Shown in pieces: positions 23,957-35,718 of a stretch of 64,000 nt of DNA; the stretch's first letter is position 1, and each line of letters starts with the position of its first letter. The stretch is from Bagarius yarrelli. Lineage: Eukaryota > Chordata > Actinopteri > Siluriformes > Sisoridae. A model generated the notes under the pieces. That model searched no databases. It saw nothing but the letters and a program-made list of their open reading frames with translations, and was not told the DNA's origin. The stretch covers positions 3,583,241-3,647,240 of the forward strand of contig VCAZ01000014.1 in assembly GCA_005784505.1 (NCBI GenBank), written 5' to 3'. Made by a program: the position numbers and the translations under genes.

Positions 23957-25830
23957 CTAGAACATGAACACACAGTTTGATTTTAGTTTTTGTTGATAAA
24001 GTTTCTATATACAATTGTTTAGAGCACTGTTACACATTTACTACAGTCACAAAAAACAGTCTTCTGTAAATGGTAAATTTTAAATGATATAGAAACTGCC
24101 CTAAAATTGGTCCCATATTAAATAACAGGAACAATTGCTGGACAAAGTGGTAGCTCAGTAGTTAAGACATTGATCTAAACAGAATGCATGACCATATGGG
24201 GAAACATTCAGTTGCTGACAGGAAGTTACACACTGCATGATTTTACAATAGGAAGAATCACCAACAACTCAGCAACGCAGCAGAACATAGTTTATCTGCA
24301 AGAACTGACGTTTTAATAAAATGGTAGCCCACAAGAAAAACATGTGAACGGAATTCTTCCTGAACTTCCCGCTGTCCTGTATCTTGCTCTCTGATTGGTT
24401 GTAGGTCATTGAAGAAGTATTTTTCAGTCAGAACTCCTTTCTCACAGTAGGATTTTAAATCAACAACAGGTGCACATAATAATCATGCCAAATAGCGAAT
24501 GTCTCAGATTGTGTCTTTGATCCCTCACACTGCATGATTGTCACGAGCACCGATTTGCTTCTGCACGCATAATTAGTTTTTTAATTTGTCATGATGCAGA
24601 CACAAGCCTGGGTGCTCTACAATGACAAATTACCAAAAGTCCTGCTTTTGAAAGGTAGTCATGCTTCTTAAATGTTATTAAACAAAGTCAGCGCCACTGT
24701 GGCATACTGTGGCATTCAACTTGCAATTTGGTACCAAACAGGTACGAAAAGATTGGAACCAACCTTAATAACAAAAAGGTTAGGGAATTACTCCCAATAT
24801 TGGCAGCTTGGTGGTATTGATATCTAGGCAAGAGAAATCTGTACATCTCAATCAATTTATAAGGGAATTAAAGTTTTGTTTTTTTGTTTTTTTTTATTTA
24901 GAACAGTAAAAACCCACATTTCAATGCTATGTAAAAGCCAGAAAGAGATTTCGAAAAAGCTTTAATACACCGCAGGTAAGTAAAGAAAAGTTTTCAAGGT
25001 TTTTTAAAGGTTAGAAAGATATTTCACATATCCTAGATGACTCAATCTCTGACAGAGACCCCTTCTGGGGGCATAACAATGCTTCAACGTCTTAGTACTA
25101 TTCTGGTCAAATCCCAACAAAACCCTCAATTTCAAGGTCATTCATTTACTGAAAAGTCGAACATGCTAATCCCAAAGCAGATTGATGATTGGCTAATTAT
25201 CCGAAAAGTATTATTATTCCAGACATATTCTCGCACCTTACTTTCACACTAGGCAGATGGAACTAATGTCTTCAGACAGTTCATGTACATTCCAAGGCAA
25301 GATAATAAGAGTTTCACAGTACATCCAGAAGTGCAAAAAATATTGCCCTGAGCACCAAAGGCAAAACTGACGAGACCAGAGATGTGAAAAAAAAAAACAA
25401 TGAAAAAAAGCCAAGATAGAGGTATTGTTGATTTAATTCAAAGTGAGAGAGGATTAAAGATGTGCAGTAATAGCAAGGAGGAAAAAAACTCCTGAAAGCA
25501 AACTCATCTCAGAAGGTGAGAATAAATTGAGAATGAAAAAAAGGGAGAGAGGACTGAGGGTAAGAGAGAGACAGAGTGGCATTGCCAGTCTAAAAAAAAA
25601 ATCTCTGCAGAGCTACTGGTTTAATTTGGGAGCTGCCTGGCAAGAAAACGGTGCGAAAATAAAAGATGAGAAGAGATAAAAGTACAGACATCAGAGTGTT
25701 TTTAAGTACAGATTATTAGCAGTCAGAAAAGTTTTCAAAGAGGAAATAACAGATAGAATTAATGAGCCCACTGAAGTCTTAATTAAAAAATGCATTATCG
25801 GGCAAGATCAATATTATTTTTTGGACTTAC
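23957..25830 (-). other. b3glct: B3GLCT intron 8
   Basis: An intron of 1874 bp. Apart from a SINE head fragment near 24141-24176 I see no recognisable repeat or gene. It is the least repeat-rich intron besides intron 5. Confidence 0.9.
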
Positions 25831-25894
25831 CTCATGTTTGAGGTCTATGGTAAAGTCTGACTTCAGAGGCTGATCTTTCACCCTATTGGACAGC
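25831..25894 (-). CDS. b3glct: B3GLCT exon 8
   Basis: This 64-nt exon has an acceptor at 25895-25896 and a gtaag donor at 25830-25826. It completes an arginine codon with exon 7 and reads LSNRVKDQPLKSDFTIDLKH plus Glu. It ends exactly at the codon equivalent to human residue 220. Its donor is therefore the site of the recurrent human Peters-plus splice mutation c.660+1G>A (from memory). The donor here is intact. Confidence 0.96.
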
Positions 25895-26169
25895 CTGAAA
25901 TACAAAATCCATTCGAGATAAGCACCTAATAAAACATATATCTAAAATCAATTAAGCCATACGTCATACATTATATTAAAAATGACAGCTTTATATAAAA
26001 TTGATATCTTTGGCTCGGTTTTAATTTGAGGTTTGTGTTTGTTCTTGACATGGTGATAGAACTGTCCCTCCCGTAAAAACCTGGCAGTATATAATGTAGA
26101 GAGTCATTATTGATTGGATAATTCTAGAACTTTCTTTTATTATAGTATGCGTAGAAGGAGTTCTAAATG

Positions 26170-27005
26170 CTAAAGGTCGGACTAGTTATTCATCTTTAGC
26201 AGCTAGAAAAGGGCTTCCAGCCTCCAAAAACGATGAGTAGGTGGGTGGTTGAAAAGATCTCCCTCACCTACAAGGATCCCAGCACTGGAGGAGCTCCGAG
26301 GAGACCCCACAAAGGGAGTCATCGCTTCTCAGACATGAGCCCTGAAAACCCCCCAAACAGATATATGTCATGCGTCAGGGTTGTTCTCGCACACGTTTAT
26401 CTGCTTCTGTAATCTGGAGCTGGCAACACTGAAATCCAGGGTGTTGTCCTTGCACTGGGACAGATCATGGAAAAAAAAACAAAGGGGGAGCCGAGCATGC
26501 TGCTGTTATCATGTGTGGAGGCCTGGTGATCCCAGGTTTTCCATCCTTCTAACTGGGAGAAAAGTAACATGGGAATATGGGCACCACATACCTCATAGGG
26601 TACCTCCCTACAGCATATAACTGCGAGGCCTGGGGGTCCAAGGGCAGGCATGGTGCAATTACTTAAGGTCCAAAGAGAAGGTTAATACGGTGGTCTGCCG
26701 GCCCGGTAGGTAGGGTTGGCCACAGAGACATCGTATTGGAGTTATGGCGGCATGGGCATCTTGTTCCTATTGCAATTTATTATGTGGACATACCACTGGG
26801 ATCCCTGTCTCCAAGCTAGACTCACAGTAGCTGGATGCTTGCCGTACTTCCTAGTCAATGACATGCCAAACGCATGACGTTTTGCCTTTTAATTGTTGTG
26901 CTTCAAGATTGCGGTCAGGCAGAAAGATTTTCCATATAGGTTTTGACGCAGCATCTCGTTCTCTTGGGGAACCAAGGTTACATACGTAACCTTAGAGACG
27001 TTTTG
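26170..27005. mobile_element. Possible DIRS-like retroelement remnant
   Basis: A GC-richer block that stands out in AT-rich intron. It ends in CGCAGCATCTCGTTCTCTTG followed by AAGGTTACATACGTAACCTT, an almost perfect palindrome. Teleost DIRS elements have terminal sequences of this kind (an ACGAGACGCTGCG-like block next to TTACGTATGTAAC). No intact coding domain is left. Confidence 0.45.
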
Positions 27006-27724
27006 TTTTTCCACAAGACAATTATGTGTATTTAAAGGTCATCCCCAAACTATTTGTATGAATAGTAAACAGCTTGAGGTTCAGCACCATGGACAGCATC
27101 TGGCAAAATAACACTGACATGGGCTGCTGAGGTGGGGTAGATTTTCTATAGACATATTTAATAAGTCACCACAAAACTAGTATTGAATGATATTATGTGT
27201 AATACCTCTACATATAATCGCTTCAAACTAAAGTTCACAACACTGACCCTTGCTCTAACACCCCAACTTGTACACTATTAGCTTATTAGTTGATTCTACT
27301 ATGAGGCAATTTTTACTGGATGGATTCCCTGGACTCACTTTATACATTCATTTTTACTCTTCAAGTAAAAATATCATAAGATTCTCCAGGAGGAGCTGGA
27401 ATCGGTGTCAGGAAGTGGAAAAATCTGGACTAAACTTGGCCTGTTTCTTTCTAGTATAAAACAGTCGACTAACTGACTAGCTTAAATTTCTTTATGCTAA
27501 CAGCCAGAGTTGTTGTTGGACAAGTTGTTGGACATTTTGGGGTTTTTTTTATACTGTTTGATGTTCTATCCCAAAGAGTAGACAATACAGACAGCGCTGC
27601 CACCCTTAAACTGTGTTTAAATCATTTTGGGGATCAATCAAGTGTTTTTGTTTGTTTAGTTTGCAATTTATTTAACTCTGTCCGTGGAAAACTATGCTGA
27701 TGTTGAAAATCTGTTTGTTGCCTT

Positions 27725-27915
27725 GTTAAAATTTAAATGGCATCAAGAAGGAATTAAATACAGTCAAAAAAAGATATTAAATGCTGTCTAAAATCATGTA
27801 TCGTCTGCTTACCAGAAGGCATTAAATGCTTCCTAGAGGGAATCAAATGATCTTCAGTAAATATAAAATTCCCATTAGAAGGTAAAAATGCTGTCTAGAA
27901 GAAACTGAAAAATTG
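27725..27915. repeat. Degenerate tandem array
   Basis: Loose repeats of about 40 bp recognised by AGAAGG, ATTAAATGC and TCTAGA words, about four to five copies. Origin unknown. Confidence 0.5.
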
Positions 27916-29228
27916 CTTTTGAGATTTGGGGTTATTCATGCTGATTTATGTTGTCCTGCAAAAGAATTAAAAATAACCAGTTCTTTATAATTTCCGTCAC
28001 TAAGGATCTTTTTCCCTCAATTGTTTTTTGTGAACTGTTGCCTTTCTCCCCACCTTGAGTGCATCTCTGGGGATACTAGCTGATAAAACTGGGACTTGGC
28101 ATGTTCGTGTTATATCTTTGTAGACCTTGAGGATGGTCTAAATTGAGAAACAAGCTTGGGCAAAATAACATTTTTGTTATTTTGAGCAACAGTTACTTTT
28201 TGTTTATTTACTTTATTCTTATTGTCTTTCTTTTAAAAAAGACACAAATGTACAAACCCACAAAAACTATTCACACTTTTATATAATGAACTGCATTTAA
28301 ATATTTCTTTTGCTGTTGTAGTAACGTTTTTTCCTTGTTCCATGGCTATCTGTAAAAACAACTAGCTACTGACCACTCATGAAAGTGCGTACAGCTACAG
28401 ACCGGATTATTCTCATCTTTCAAGTAAAGTCAGGCTTTTACTGGGCGATTTTAGTCATGCTTTGCTCGGCAGAGATCCTACAAGATTCCGATAATCCTAC
28501 ACATTTTTTCCTCTGCTGAAATTCTGGTCAAAGTGTCAAAAGGACACTTTTCTTGCAGTGTGTCCTAGGATGACCGTCAAACCAAGAACCAAAAGTTGTG
28601 CCAAACCTGATGACATAATTAAATCACTTTAGAAAAAAATGACGAAACAAAAGCTGATGGACAGAAGAGCAAAGAGAAAAACGTATTAACTTTTAGAGGG
28701 AAAAGGAGTGTTTTGCATGACGTGTGCTAGCTACCATTTAGCGTGAGAATGTGCTTTACTGAACGTGTCATGGATTGATGATGTGGCACTTCTTGATGTG
28801 AGTCCATTTTTGACGTGTTTTGACTGTCGTACATTCTGATATCATGACAAACTGAAATCCTATAGCGTGACATGGGGATCATGTTCATACAGTCCGAGAA
28901 GCAATACATGGCAAAATCTATTAAAAATCGCACAGTATAAACCCGGCTTTGATTAACAAAACTATTATTATGTTAATTAAGTTTGTCTCGTATACGACGT
29001 CTGGTGTAAACCACACATTATGGAACTGATGACTCGAGGTCTTAGTGATGCCATAGTTACACAAAAGACTTGCTGAATAAAGTTTCGAAAATTGCAGCTT
29101 CACAGCAGCCTCACATATTTCATGTTTCATCTTTTACTTCCAGTCTGTGTGTACATGTATATATATGTGTGCGTGTGTTACAGAATTCACATTATTAGCA
29201 AGGCTAGAAGTTAGAGGACCTGTCTTAC

Positions 29229-29365
29229 CTGTTGACGAGCGGCATGCTCAGAGCCCATCCCGCACTAAAGTCTGGGTACTTGAAGCCAGACGGGTTTTCC
29301 GCAAAGGCGTAATGGTGGATAATCGTGGATTCGTCATCCTGAAGTGGCTTACCGATAAACCACTC
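29229..29365 (-). CDS. b3glct: B3GLCT exon 7
   Basis: This 137-nt exon has an acceptor at 29366-29367 and a gtaaga donor at 29228-29223. It starts in phase 0 with EWFIGKPLQDDESTIIHHYA and continues through FKYPDFSAGWALSMPLVN, ending in two bases of an arginine codon. Human B3GLCT reads [20 protein letters not shown] over the same start, so conservation is strong. This is the N-terminal luminal domain, which resembles an inactive glycosyltransferase fold. Confidence 0.97.
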
Positions 29366-29510
29366 CTGAAGGCACAGAAAACATGGGGCAGCTAAAGTAA
29401 TTCTAAAAAAATTAGGTATTAGAAGAGATATACTTTATTAAAAAAACCTTTGTATCCCCATTATAAACAAAGCAGTTGTGAGTGCCTTTTTAATAATGGC
29501 AGCTTTAATT

Positions 29511-29664
29511 ATATTTACAGTATTTGGCAGACGCCCTTATCCAGAGCGACTTACATTTATCTTATTTATACAACTGAGCAATTGGGGGTTGGTGAAGCTG
29601 GGAATCGAACCCACAATCGTCAGGTTGGCAGTCCAACACCTTAACCATGAGCCACCACTTCCCA
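29511..29664 (-). repeat. tRNA-derived SINE
   Basis: A reverse copy with GCAGACGCCCTTATCCAGAG, TACAACTGAGCAATTGGGGG and intact A/B box complements (GGGAATCGAACCC and TTAACCATGAGCCACCAC). The central GGGCC part is deleted. It lies 145 bp upstream of exon 7's acceptor in gene orientation. Confidence 0.88.
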
Positions 29665-30462
29665 ATAACCCCTACTGGCCAGATAACCCGTACTGGCCAG
29701 AGTGGCATAATAAACAGGTGCTTTAACCAGACCCGGTTCTTGCCAACCATAGCAGGGTGGCCAGACAGATATTTGGGGCAATTTTTGGGGGTGGGGTTGA
29801 GCAGATAGATACTCTGTAAAATTCAACTAATTAAACTATTTGAAGGAATAGCAAAAAATATTGTTGTACTAATATTCTTGTGTGGGCTTGGTTAAGAAGA
29901 CATTATGGTAATTCGATATAAGCACAGATATGCGTTTAAAATGTTAAAGGACGTTTTTATTAATGACTGGACTAAAAAGCACAAATTCAGGCAATATTAT
30001 AATCTATGTAAAGTAAGAGTGAAGTTTGGGCCAAATAAAATTTAAATATTCAAGTAACTAGTTGATGTGTAGTTATATATATAGACAGACAGAGACAGAC
30101 AGACAGATTTTTTTTTTAGTTTTTATTTATTAATTGATTTAGTTTCCAAGGGAGAGGGAATTGGTTCTGATACGGGCCCAGGGGATGATGGATTTCTTAA
30201 AGCAGCTACGTCACGGTCACTCTTGCTGAAGTCACTAACAGGTTTTTTAAAAGGCACCAAAAATCGATGCATTGCATTTATAAGCAATTATTTCCACACT
30301 TTGAGTTGCGTGACTGTCTGGCAACCTGCCTCAGACTGCCTTACTGTCTGTGTATTCTGAAGATTTTGCATTAACGAGAAAATAATGCGTTATATTTGTT
30401 CGATTTGCATCACCCTGAATAACCACTAAAACCCGTTTTGCATTAAAATATCATATCATAGA

Positions 30463-30790
30463 CTTTTATAATCGGATGCACGCCAACCCATTTAGCACTA
30501 TTGTAATGCACTCCTGACAGAACGCTGCCACCAGGATTCTGACTAAAACCAGAAAATCTGATCACATCACACCGATACTCAGGTCTTTAGACTGGCTACC
30601 AGTTAGATTTAGGATTGATTTTAAAGTACTGTTACTCGTTAAAAAATTACTTAATGGCCTATAGGACCTCATAGATTTTAGATATTTTCACTAAATATAA
30701 ACCAATCAGATCACTCAGATCATTAGGAGACTTTTGACTGCATGATTTTATAGACCAATTAATTTAAAACTCAATATATTCAACACAATT
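30463..30790 (+). pseudogene. L2/CR1-type reverse transcriptase relic
   Basis: Plus-strand translation with many stops gives pieces of the region after the LINE reverse transcriptase domain. Nucleotides such as GCTGCCACCAGGATTCTGAC and GACTGGCTACCAGTTAGATT match the usual 'AARILTRTR...LHWLPV' coding motif. It is inactive. Confidence 0.65.
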
Positions 30791-31349
30791 CACTTGCGGA
30801 TCATCCAGAAAGAGAAAATCAAAAGCTTTGGTGTATTACAGACTTCCTGTTCTGATCACTGACCTTTTCTTTATCCCGGCTCAGGGAGTTTATGTGCCGT
30901 AGTCATTACAGACTTGTTCATTTGGGATTTGAATCTGCACCTGGACTTTTTTTAAAGCTTTCTTGCCAACAATGTCTGGCCAATCATTGAGTCTAGCCTT
31001 AAGCGTGGAACTGAGGTGCACATGATCCACAGCAATAGAACCAGGAAACCTTTTTAATATTGTAAAAGAGATGTCAAGGGATTACCACACTGAATGTACA
31101 GGGGGAAAAAAAATATAAATATATATATTAATGAATAATTCTGCCACTATGTCCCCCCGCTTGCACTTTGTTCCGTGCCAGAATGCTTGTCAGTCTGCTT
31201 CGTTTCAGTGTTTACAAAAATGCTCAAGCAAAACCAGGGTTTTTATGCAGATTATAGGCAAAACCGCTGCTGTGTGACAACCACATCTGTCAAGTTTAAC
31301 TGCTACTCAAAGGCTAACCTTAAAAGCCCTACATATATACATATATATA

Positions 31350-32860
31350 CAGGGAGTGCAGAATTATTAGGCAAGTTGTATTTTAGAGGATTAATTTTAT
31401 TATTGAACAACCACCATGTTCTCAATGAACCCAAAAAACTCATTAATATCAAAGCTTAATATTTTTGGAAGTAGTTTTTAGTTTGTTTTTAGTTTTAGCT
31501 ATTTTAGGAGGATATCTGTGTGTGCAGGTGACTATTACTGTCCATAATTATTAGGCAACTTAAGAAAAAACAAATATATACCCATTTCAATTTTTTATTT
31601 TCACCAGTGAAACCAATATGACATCTCAACATTCACAAATATACATTTCTGACATTCAAAAACAAAACAAAACAAATCAGTGACCAATATAGCCACCTTT
31701 CCTTGCAAGGACACTCAAAAGCCTGCCATCCATGGATTCTGTCAGTGTTTTTTGATCTGTTCACCATCAACATTGTGTGCAGCAGCAACCACAGCCTCCC
31801 AGATACTGTTCAGAGAGGTGTACTGTTTTCCCTCCTTGTAAATCTCACATTTCATGATGGACCACAGGTTCTCTTATGGGGTTCAGATCAGGTGAACAAG
31901 GAGGCCAAGTCATTACTTTTTCTTCTTTTAGACCCTTACTTTGCTTGCCAGCCACGCTGTGGAGTACTTGGACGCGTGTTGATGGAGCATTGTCCTGCAT
32001 GAAAATCATGTTTTTTCTTGAAGGATGCAGACTTCTTCCTGTACCACTGCTTGAAGAAGGTGTCTTCCAGAAACTCCATCCTCAACCCGAAAAGGCCCCA
32101 CAAGCTCATCTTTGATGATACCAGCCCAAACCAGTACTCCACCTCCACCTTGCTGGCGTCTGAGACGGACTGGAGCTCTCTGCCCTTTACCGATCCAGCC
32201 ACGGGCCCATCCATCTGGCCCATCAAGACTCACTCTCATTTCATCAGTCCATAAAACCTTAGAAAAATCAGTCTTAAGATATTTGTTGGCCCAGTCTTGA
32301 CGTTTCAGCTTGTGTGTCTTGTTCAGTGGTGGTCGTTTTTCAGCCTTTCTTACCTTGGCCATGTCTCTGAGTATTGCACACCTCTGAAATATGGCAAAAC
32401 TGGTGGCAAATGGCATCTTGGCAGCTGCACGCTTGACTTTTCTCAGTTCACGGGCAGTTATTTTGCGCCTTGGTTTTTCCACACGCTTCTTGCGACCCTG
32501 TGACTATTTTGAAGTGAAACGCTTGATTGTTCGATGATCCCGCTTCAGAAGCTTGGCAATTTTTAAGAGTGCTGCATCCCTCTGCAAGATATCTCACTAT
32601 TTTTTGACTTTTCGAGCCCTGTCAAGTCCTTCTTTTGACCCATTTTGCCAAAGGAAAGGAAGTTGCCTAATAATTATGCACACCTGATATAGGGTGTTGA
32701 TGTCATTAGACCACACCCCTTCTCATTACTGAGATGCACATCACCTAATATGCTTAATTGGTAGTAGGCTTTCGAGCCTATACAGCTGGAGTAAGACAAC
32801 ATGCATAAAGAGGATGATGTGGTCAAAATACTCATTTGCCTAATAATTCTGCACTCCCTG
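31350..32860 (-). mobile_element. Tc1/mariner-type transposon with both TIRs
   Basis: The left end CAGGGAGTGCAGAATTATTA and the right end (reverse complement of CTAATAATTCTGCACTCCCTG) are inverted and match almost perfectly. TA dinucleotides flank both, as expected from TA target duplication. The 1511-bp body carries a minus-strand transposase. A second TIR-like motif (CATAATTATTAGGCAACTT near 31541 and CCTAATAATTATGCACACC near 32666) is present inside, giving a nested pair at each end. This is a full-length but coding-dead copy. Confidence 0.93.
31690..32650 (-). pseudogene. Transposase of the 31350-32860 element, broken
   Basis: It begins near 32646 with MGQKKDLTGLEKSK. One frameshift and one stop separate this from the longest open stretch (32482-32006). 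That stretch contains the HTH-linker part (RKITARELRKVKR), the first catalytic Asp (LWTDEMRVSL), and a VWAGI block. A second frameshift near 32006 precedes the second Asp motif (QDNAPST) and the DL(N)P third site. All catalytic motifs can still be located, but in different frames, so no active protein is made. Confidence 0.88.
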
Positions 32861-32889
32861 TATACACTCCCCTGTATGCAATAGTGCAT

Positions 32890-33190
32890 TGAAAAAAGTA
32901 TTATATACCCCTTAAACATTTTGTCAGCCTACAACCACAAACTAAAATGTGTATTTTGTTGAGATTTTATGTAATAGACCAACACAATGTAGCACAACAT
33001 TGTAATTGTGCTAGTTGGTTTTCAAAATTTAAAGCAAAGAAAACATTTGTGTTGGCATTGGTAAGCCCTGTACTGTCAAATGAAAAAAAATACAAGATGT
33101 GGATTTTTTACAACACTGTGTGCTTGGTATTCCAGCTGTGAAAAAGTTCAAAGGGGTTATTTTATTTTTTTAAAGGCCTGTAGTGTATGA
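32890..33190. mobile_element. Tc1-type MITE
   Basis: Left end TTGAAAAAAGTATTATATAC-CCCTTAAAC and right end GTGAAAAAGTTCAAAGGGGT are inverted versions of each other. The interior has TCAGCCTACAACCACAAACT and GTAATAGACCAACACAATGT, landmarks of a common teleost Tc1 family. It lies 30 bp from the preceding Tc1-like element. Confidence 0.75.
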
Positions 33191-33633
33191 GCCCTGTTTT
33201 TAATACCACATAAATACAGTTTATTGATGTACAGATAATGCACATCTACTTTATTTCAGTTGAGCAACATTGACACTCATATAACCAAAAGTAACAATGA
33301 CACATTCAATTACTTTCCATGATAGTTGTACTTATTCATGTATCAATTGCCTTTTGAATGTACAGAAACGTCACAAACCGACAAAAAATAAAAAAAACTT
33401 CGATGATAATTTAATGAAGCAAAATTACAAGCCGATATTCATTTTGTCCTTATTCTGAATTTACTGCATCTGTCCTTTCGCTCCAATCGTCATTCTAGGA
33501 GCATGTGGAAGCGTATAAACTTTTTAATTTCTTCTTCATGTGGATTTAAAAATTGTGTTGTGCATATTTGTGTAAATGCCTATACACATTAATTTCTTTT
33601 TACAGCAGGAAATGATAATTAAAAGGTCATGTT

Positions 33634-33725
33634 TAAGGACCCAACAGTTTGGGCTTGAACCCAGGTCTTTCGGGTCTTCAGATCAACAACTCAGCGCCTT
33701 GACTACTTGAGCCACCACTGCCCCT
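33634..33725 (-). repeat. SINE fragment (promoter half)
   Basis: Only the tRNA-like end survives: reverse of a head AGTGGTGGCTCAAGTAGTCA with box B GGTTCAAGCCC. Confidence 0.7.
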
Positions 33726-33744
33726 AGCCCCCAATATAATATGA

Positions 33745-33987
33745 TTGATAGATCATGTTTGCGTGGGTTTACTCTGGGTACTCTGGTTTCCTCCCATAGT
33801 CTAAAAACATGAATGTTAGATTAATTGGTGATTCTAAATTGCCCATGAGTGTGAGTGTGGCCTTGTAATGGACTGGTGACCTGTCCAGGGGGTCCCCCTC
33901 CTTCCTTTCACCTTTTCCGAGACGGCTAGGATAGGGACAGATCCCTGTGACCTCGAATCAGGGAATAAGCGGGTATTTGAATAATAA

Positions 33988-34033
<46 letters not shown>
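33745..34033 (+). repeat. Interspersed repeat ending in GATA array
   Basis: Forward copy: GTTTGCGTGGGTTTACTCTG, GTTTCCTCCCATAGTCTAAA, GACTGGTGACCTGTCCAGGG and GGGAATAAGCGGGTAT, then a run of GATA units (33987-34033). The microsatellite sits at its 3' end, as in the copies at 8505 and 41500. Confidence 0.65.
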
Positions 34034-34034
<1 letters not shown>

Positions 34035-34059
34035 TATTATATTTTCTTTGGTAAATTTA

Positions 34060-34560
34060 CTTGAGTGAGACCTTCGGAAAAAAAAAACTTTCCTTTTTAG
34101 AGTCGGTTAATTTTTTAATCACAGAAATGTACTTTTACTTTAGTACATTTGATGGCGTTCCTCTGTTACTATTAAATGTTAATAACAAAAAATGTTGTGT
34201 AACATGTTCCGTACAATAAGATGACAAGTCTCACGATGGGCTGCATTCGTCTGAAGTACTTACATGAATTTTTTAAAAACACTCTCAGTGCAGACAATAA
34301 TGACTAAAGAGAGAGAAGAATCCTTGTGTATTGTAAACTCATTGAATCGCATTGAATCAATTTATTCACTCCAATGAGTAAAACAGACAGTTAGATAATG
34401 CGATTCCTTCTATGTGACCAAAACATATCAGCGTACAGGAATTCCAGCTCCAACCTGAGAAAACGTTTCGGTAAGTTTGATGATGACGACTATTTTAGGG
34501 CGATTCTGCAACTATAGGTCCTTTAACATTACCGTAAGTTACTATGAAATCTCACACATT
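34060..34560. mobile_element. hAT-like repeat, copy 1
   Basis: Shares dispersed blocks with 60935-61320: ACATTTGATGGCGTTCCTCT, GTTACTATTAAATGTTAA, GGGCTGCATTCGTCTGA and ACCGTAAGTTACTATGAAAT. The GTACTTTTACTTTAGTACAT start is a known style of teleost hAT MITE, but the class is uncertain. Confidence 0.5.
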
Positions 34561-35447
34561 GAGCGACGGGTTTACTTTCCTTGAATTTGCCCTGAAACAC
34601 TGATCTCTGTTCCTGCTTATTCTCGTCTGTATGACACAATCACAGAGAATTTAAATTGTTTTTACATTATGATAAATTCTGTGGCTGCTCCGCCTGAGGT
34701 TGGTTTTAATGTAAATATAAAAAAATAAAAAAATTGCTTGAATGTTAAGTAGGTATCTATATTTGCTATGATGCTGTAGCTAAGCTAGCTAGATTCAGTG
34801 GGCTGGAGGGGTGGTATTCACTTCAGTGTACTAACGTTATATTTATCAAAGAGGAACTGATAGCTTATCTTACTAAATGTTTGAAATAGCTTGCGCAAGA
34901 CTTGCTAAGAAGTTTTGTTTTCAGGGTGCCCTTTGGCTTGTACTTTTTAAATTTTATTTTATTAATTGAATGCATTAAATTGAAATGCATGTGTCCTGAA
35001 GTCACCTGGCTTCCTGATGTACCCTTTTCTCCAGCGCTTACTTCTACGAAGGAACTATTACTGCTACACTCACCACTACGTTCACGTGGTGCCCTTTCGT
35101 CTTAGGGAAAATGAAAATGTCCCCGGGAGCTGAGTTGGGTGGATGTAGGGTGGATGGGGAAGCATTGGGATATTCACCGTTTTCCAGCCAAAAACTCTGT
35201 GACAACCAAATCCCTGTGACTCAGTGTGTCGTCATGATGAAGAAACCAAGTCTTAAGGATCTCAGGACGCACACAAAAAACGGCTTGTTTCGAGGTTTTG
35301 ATTCACATTTTACCCAAAAGTTTACCATGTGCTGGGATTCCAAACTCGCTTGTGTTTTTTTTTTTAATTTATTCAAGGAACCGCATGAATCGCATTTAAC
35401 TGCATGTCTCGACTCTGACGTCTGGACTGCAACTGATCAGTGTTTAA

Positions 35448-35718
35448 AGTATAAGTATAAGTATATTCAATTCATTGTCATTGTGCAGGGTACATGTACA
35501 GAGCCAATGAAATGCATTTTTCGCATATCCCATCTTAGTAAGTTGGGGTCAGAGCGCAGGGTCAGCTATGATGCAGCGCCCCTGGAGCAGGAGGGGTTAA
35601 GGGTCTTGCTCAAGGACCCAACAGTGGTTGACTTGCCGGAGGTGGGGCTTGAACCCAGGTGTTTCTGCTCTTCAGATTAACAACTCAGCACCTTAACCAT
35701 TTGAGCCACCCTGCCCCC
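35448..35718 (-). repeat. tRNA-derived SINE, long subfamily
   Basis: A reverse copy of the subfamily carrying the CAGCGCCCCTGGAGCAGGAG block. Past the usual 3' end it continues into a conserved segment (ATGAAATGCATTT region) with a short TATACT tail, so it is longer than other members. It accounts for the C-terminal half of a spurious 189-codon ORF at 35111-35680. Confidence 0.8.

Larger units (their letters stand above)
25895..29228 (-). other. b3glct: B3GLCT intron 7
   Basis: An intron of 3334 bp. A GC-richer block at 26170-27005 looks like a terminal remnant of a DIRS-like retroelement. A degenerate short tandem array lies at 27725-27915. The rest (27010-27720 and 27920-29220) is unrecognised. 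Confidence 0.9.

Noticed and set aside
35111..35680. Longest plus-strand ORF (189 codons)
   Set aside because: Its C-terminal half is antisense SINE sequence and the first half has no recognisable domain; it lies inside an intron without splice or promoter support.
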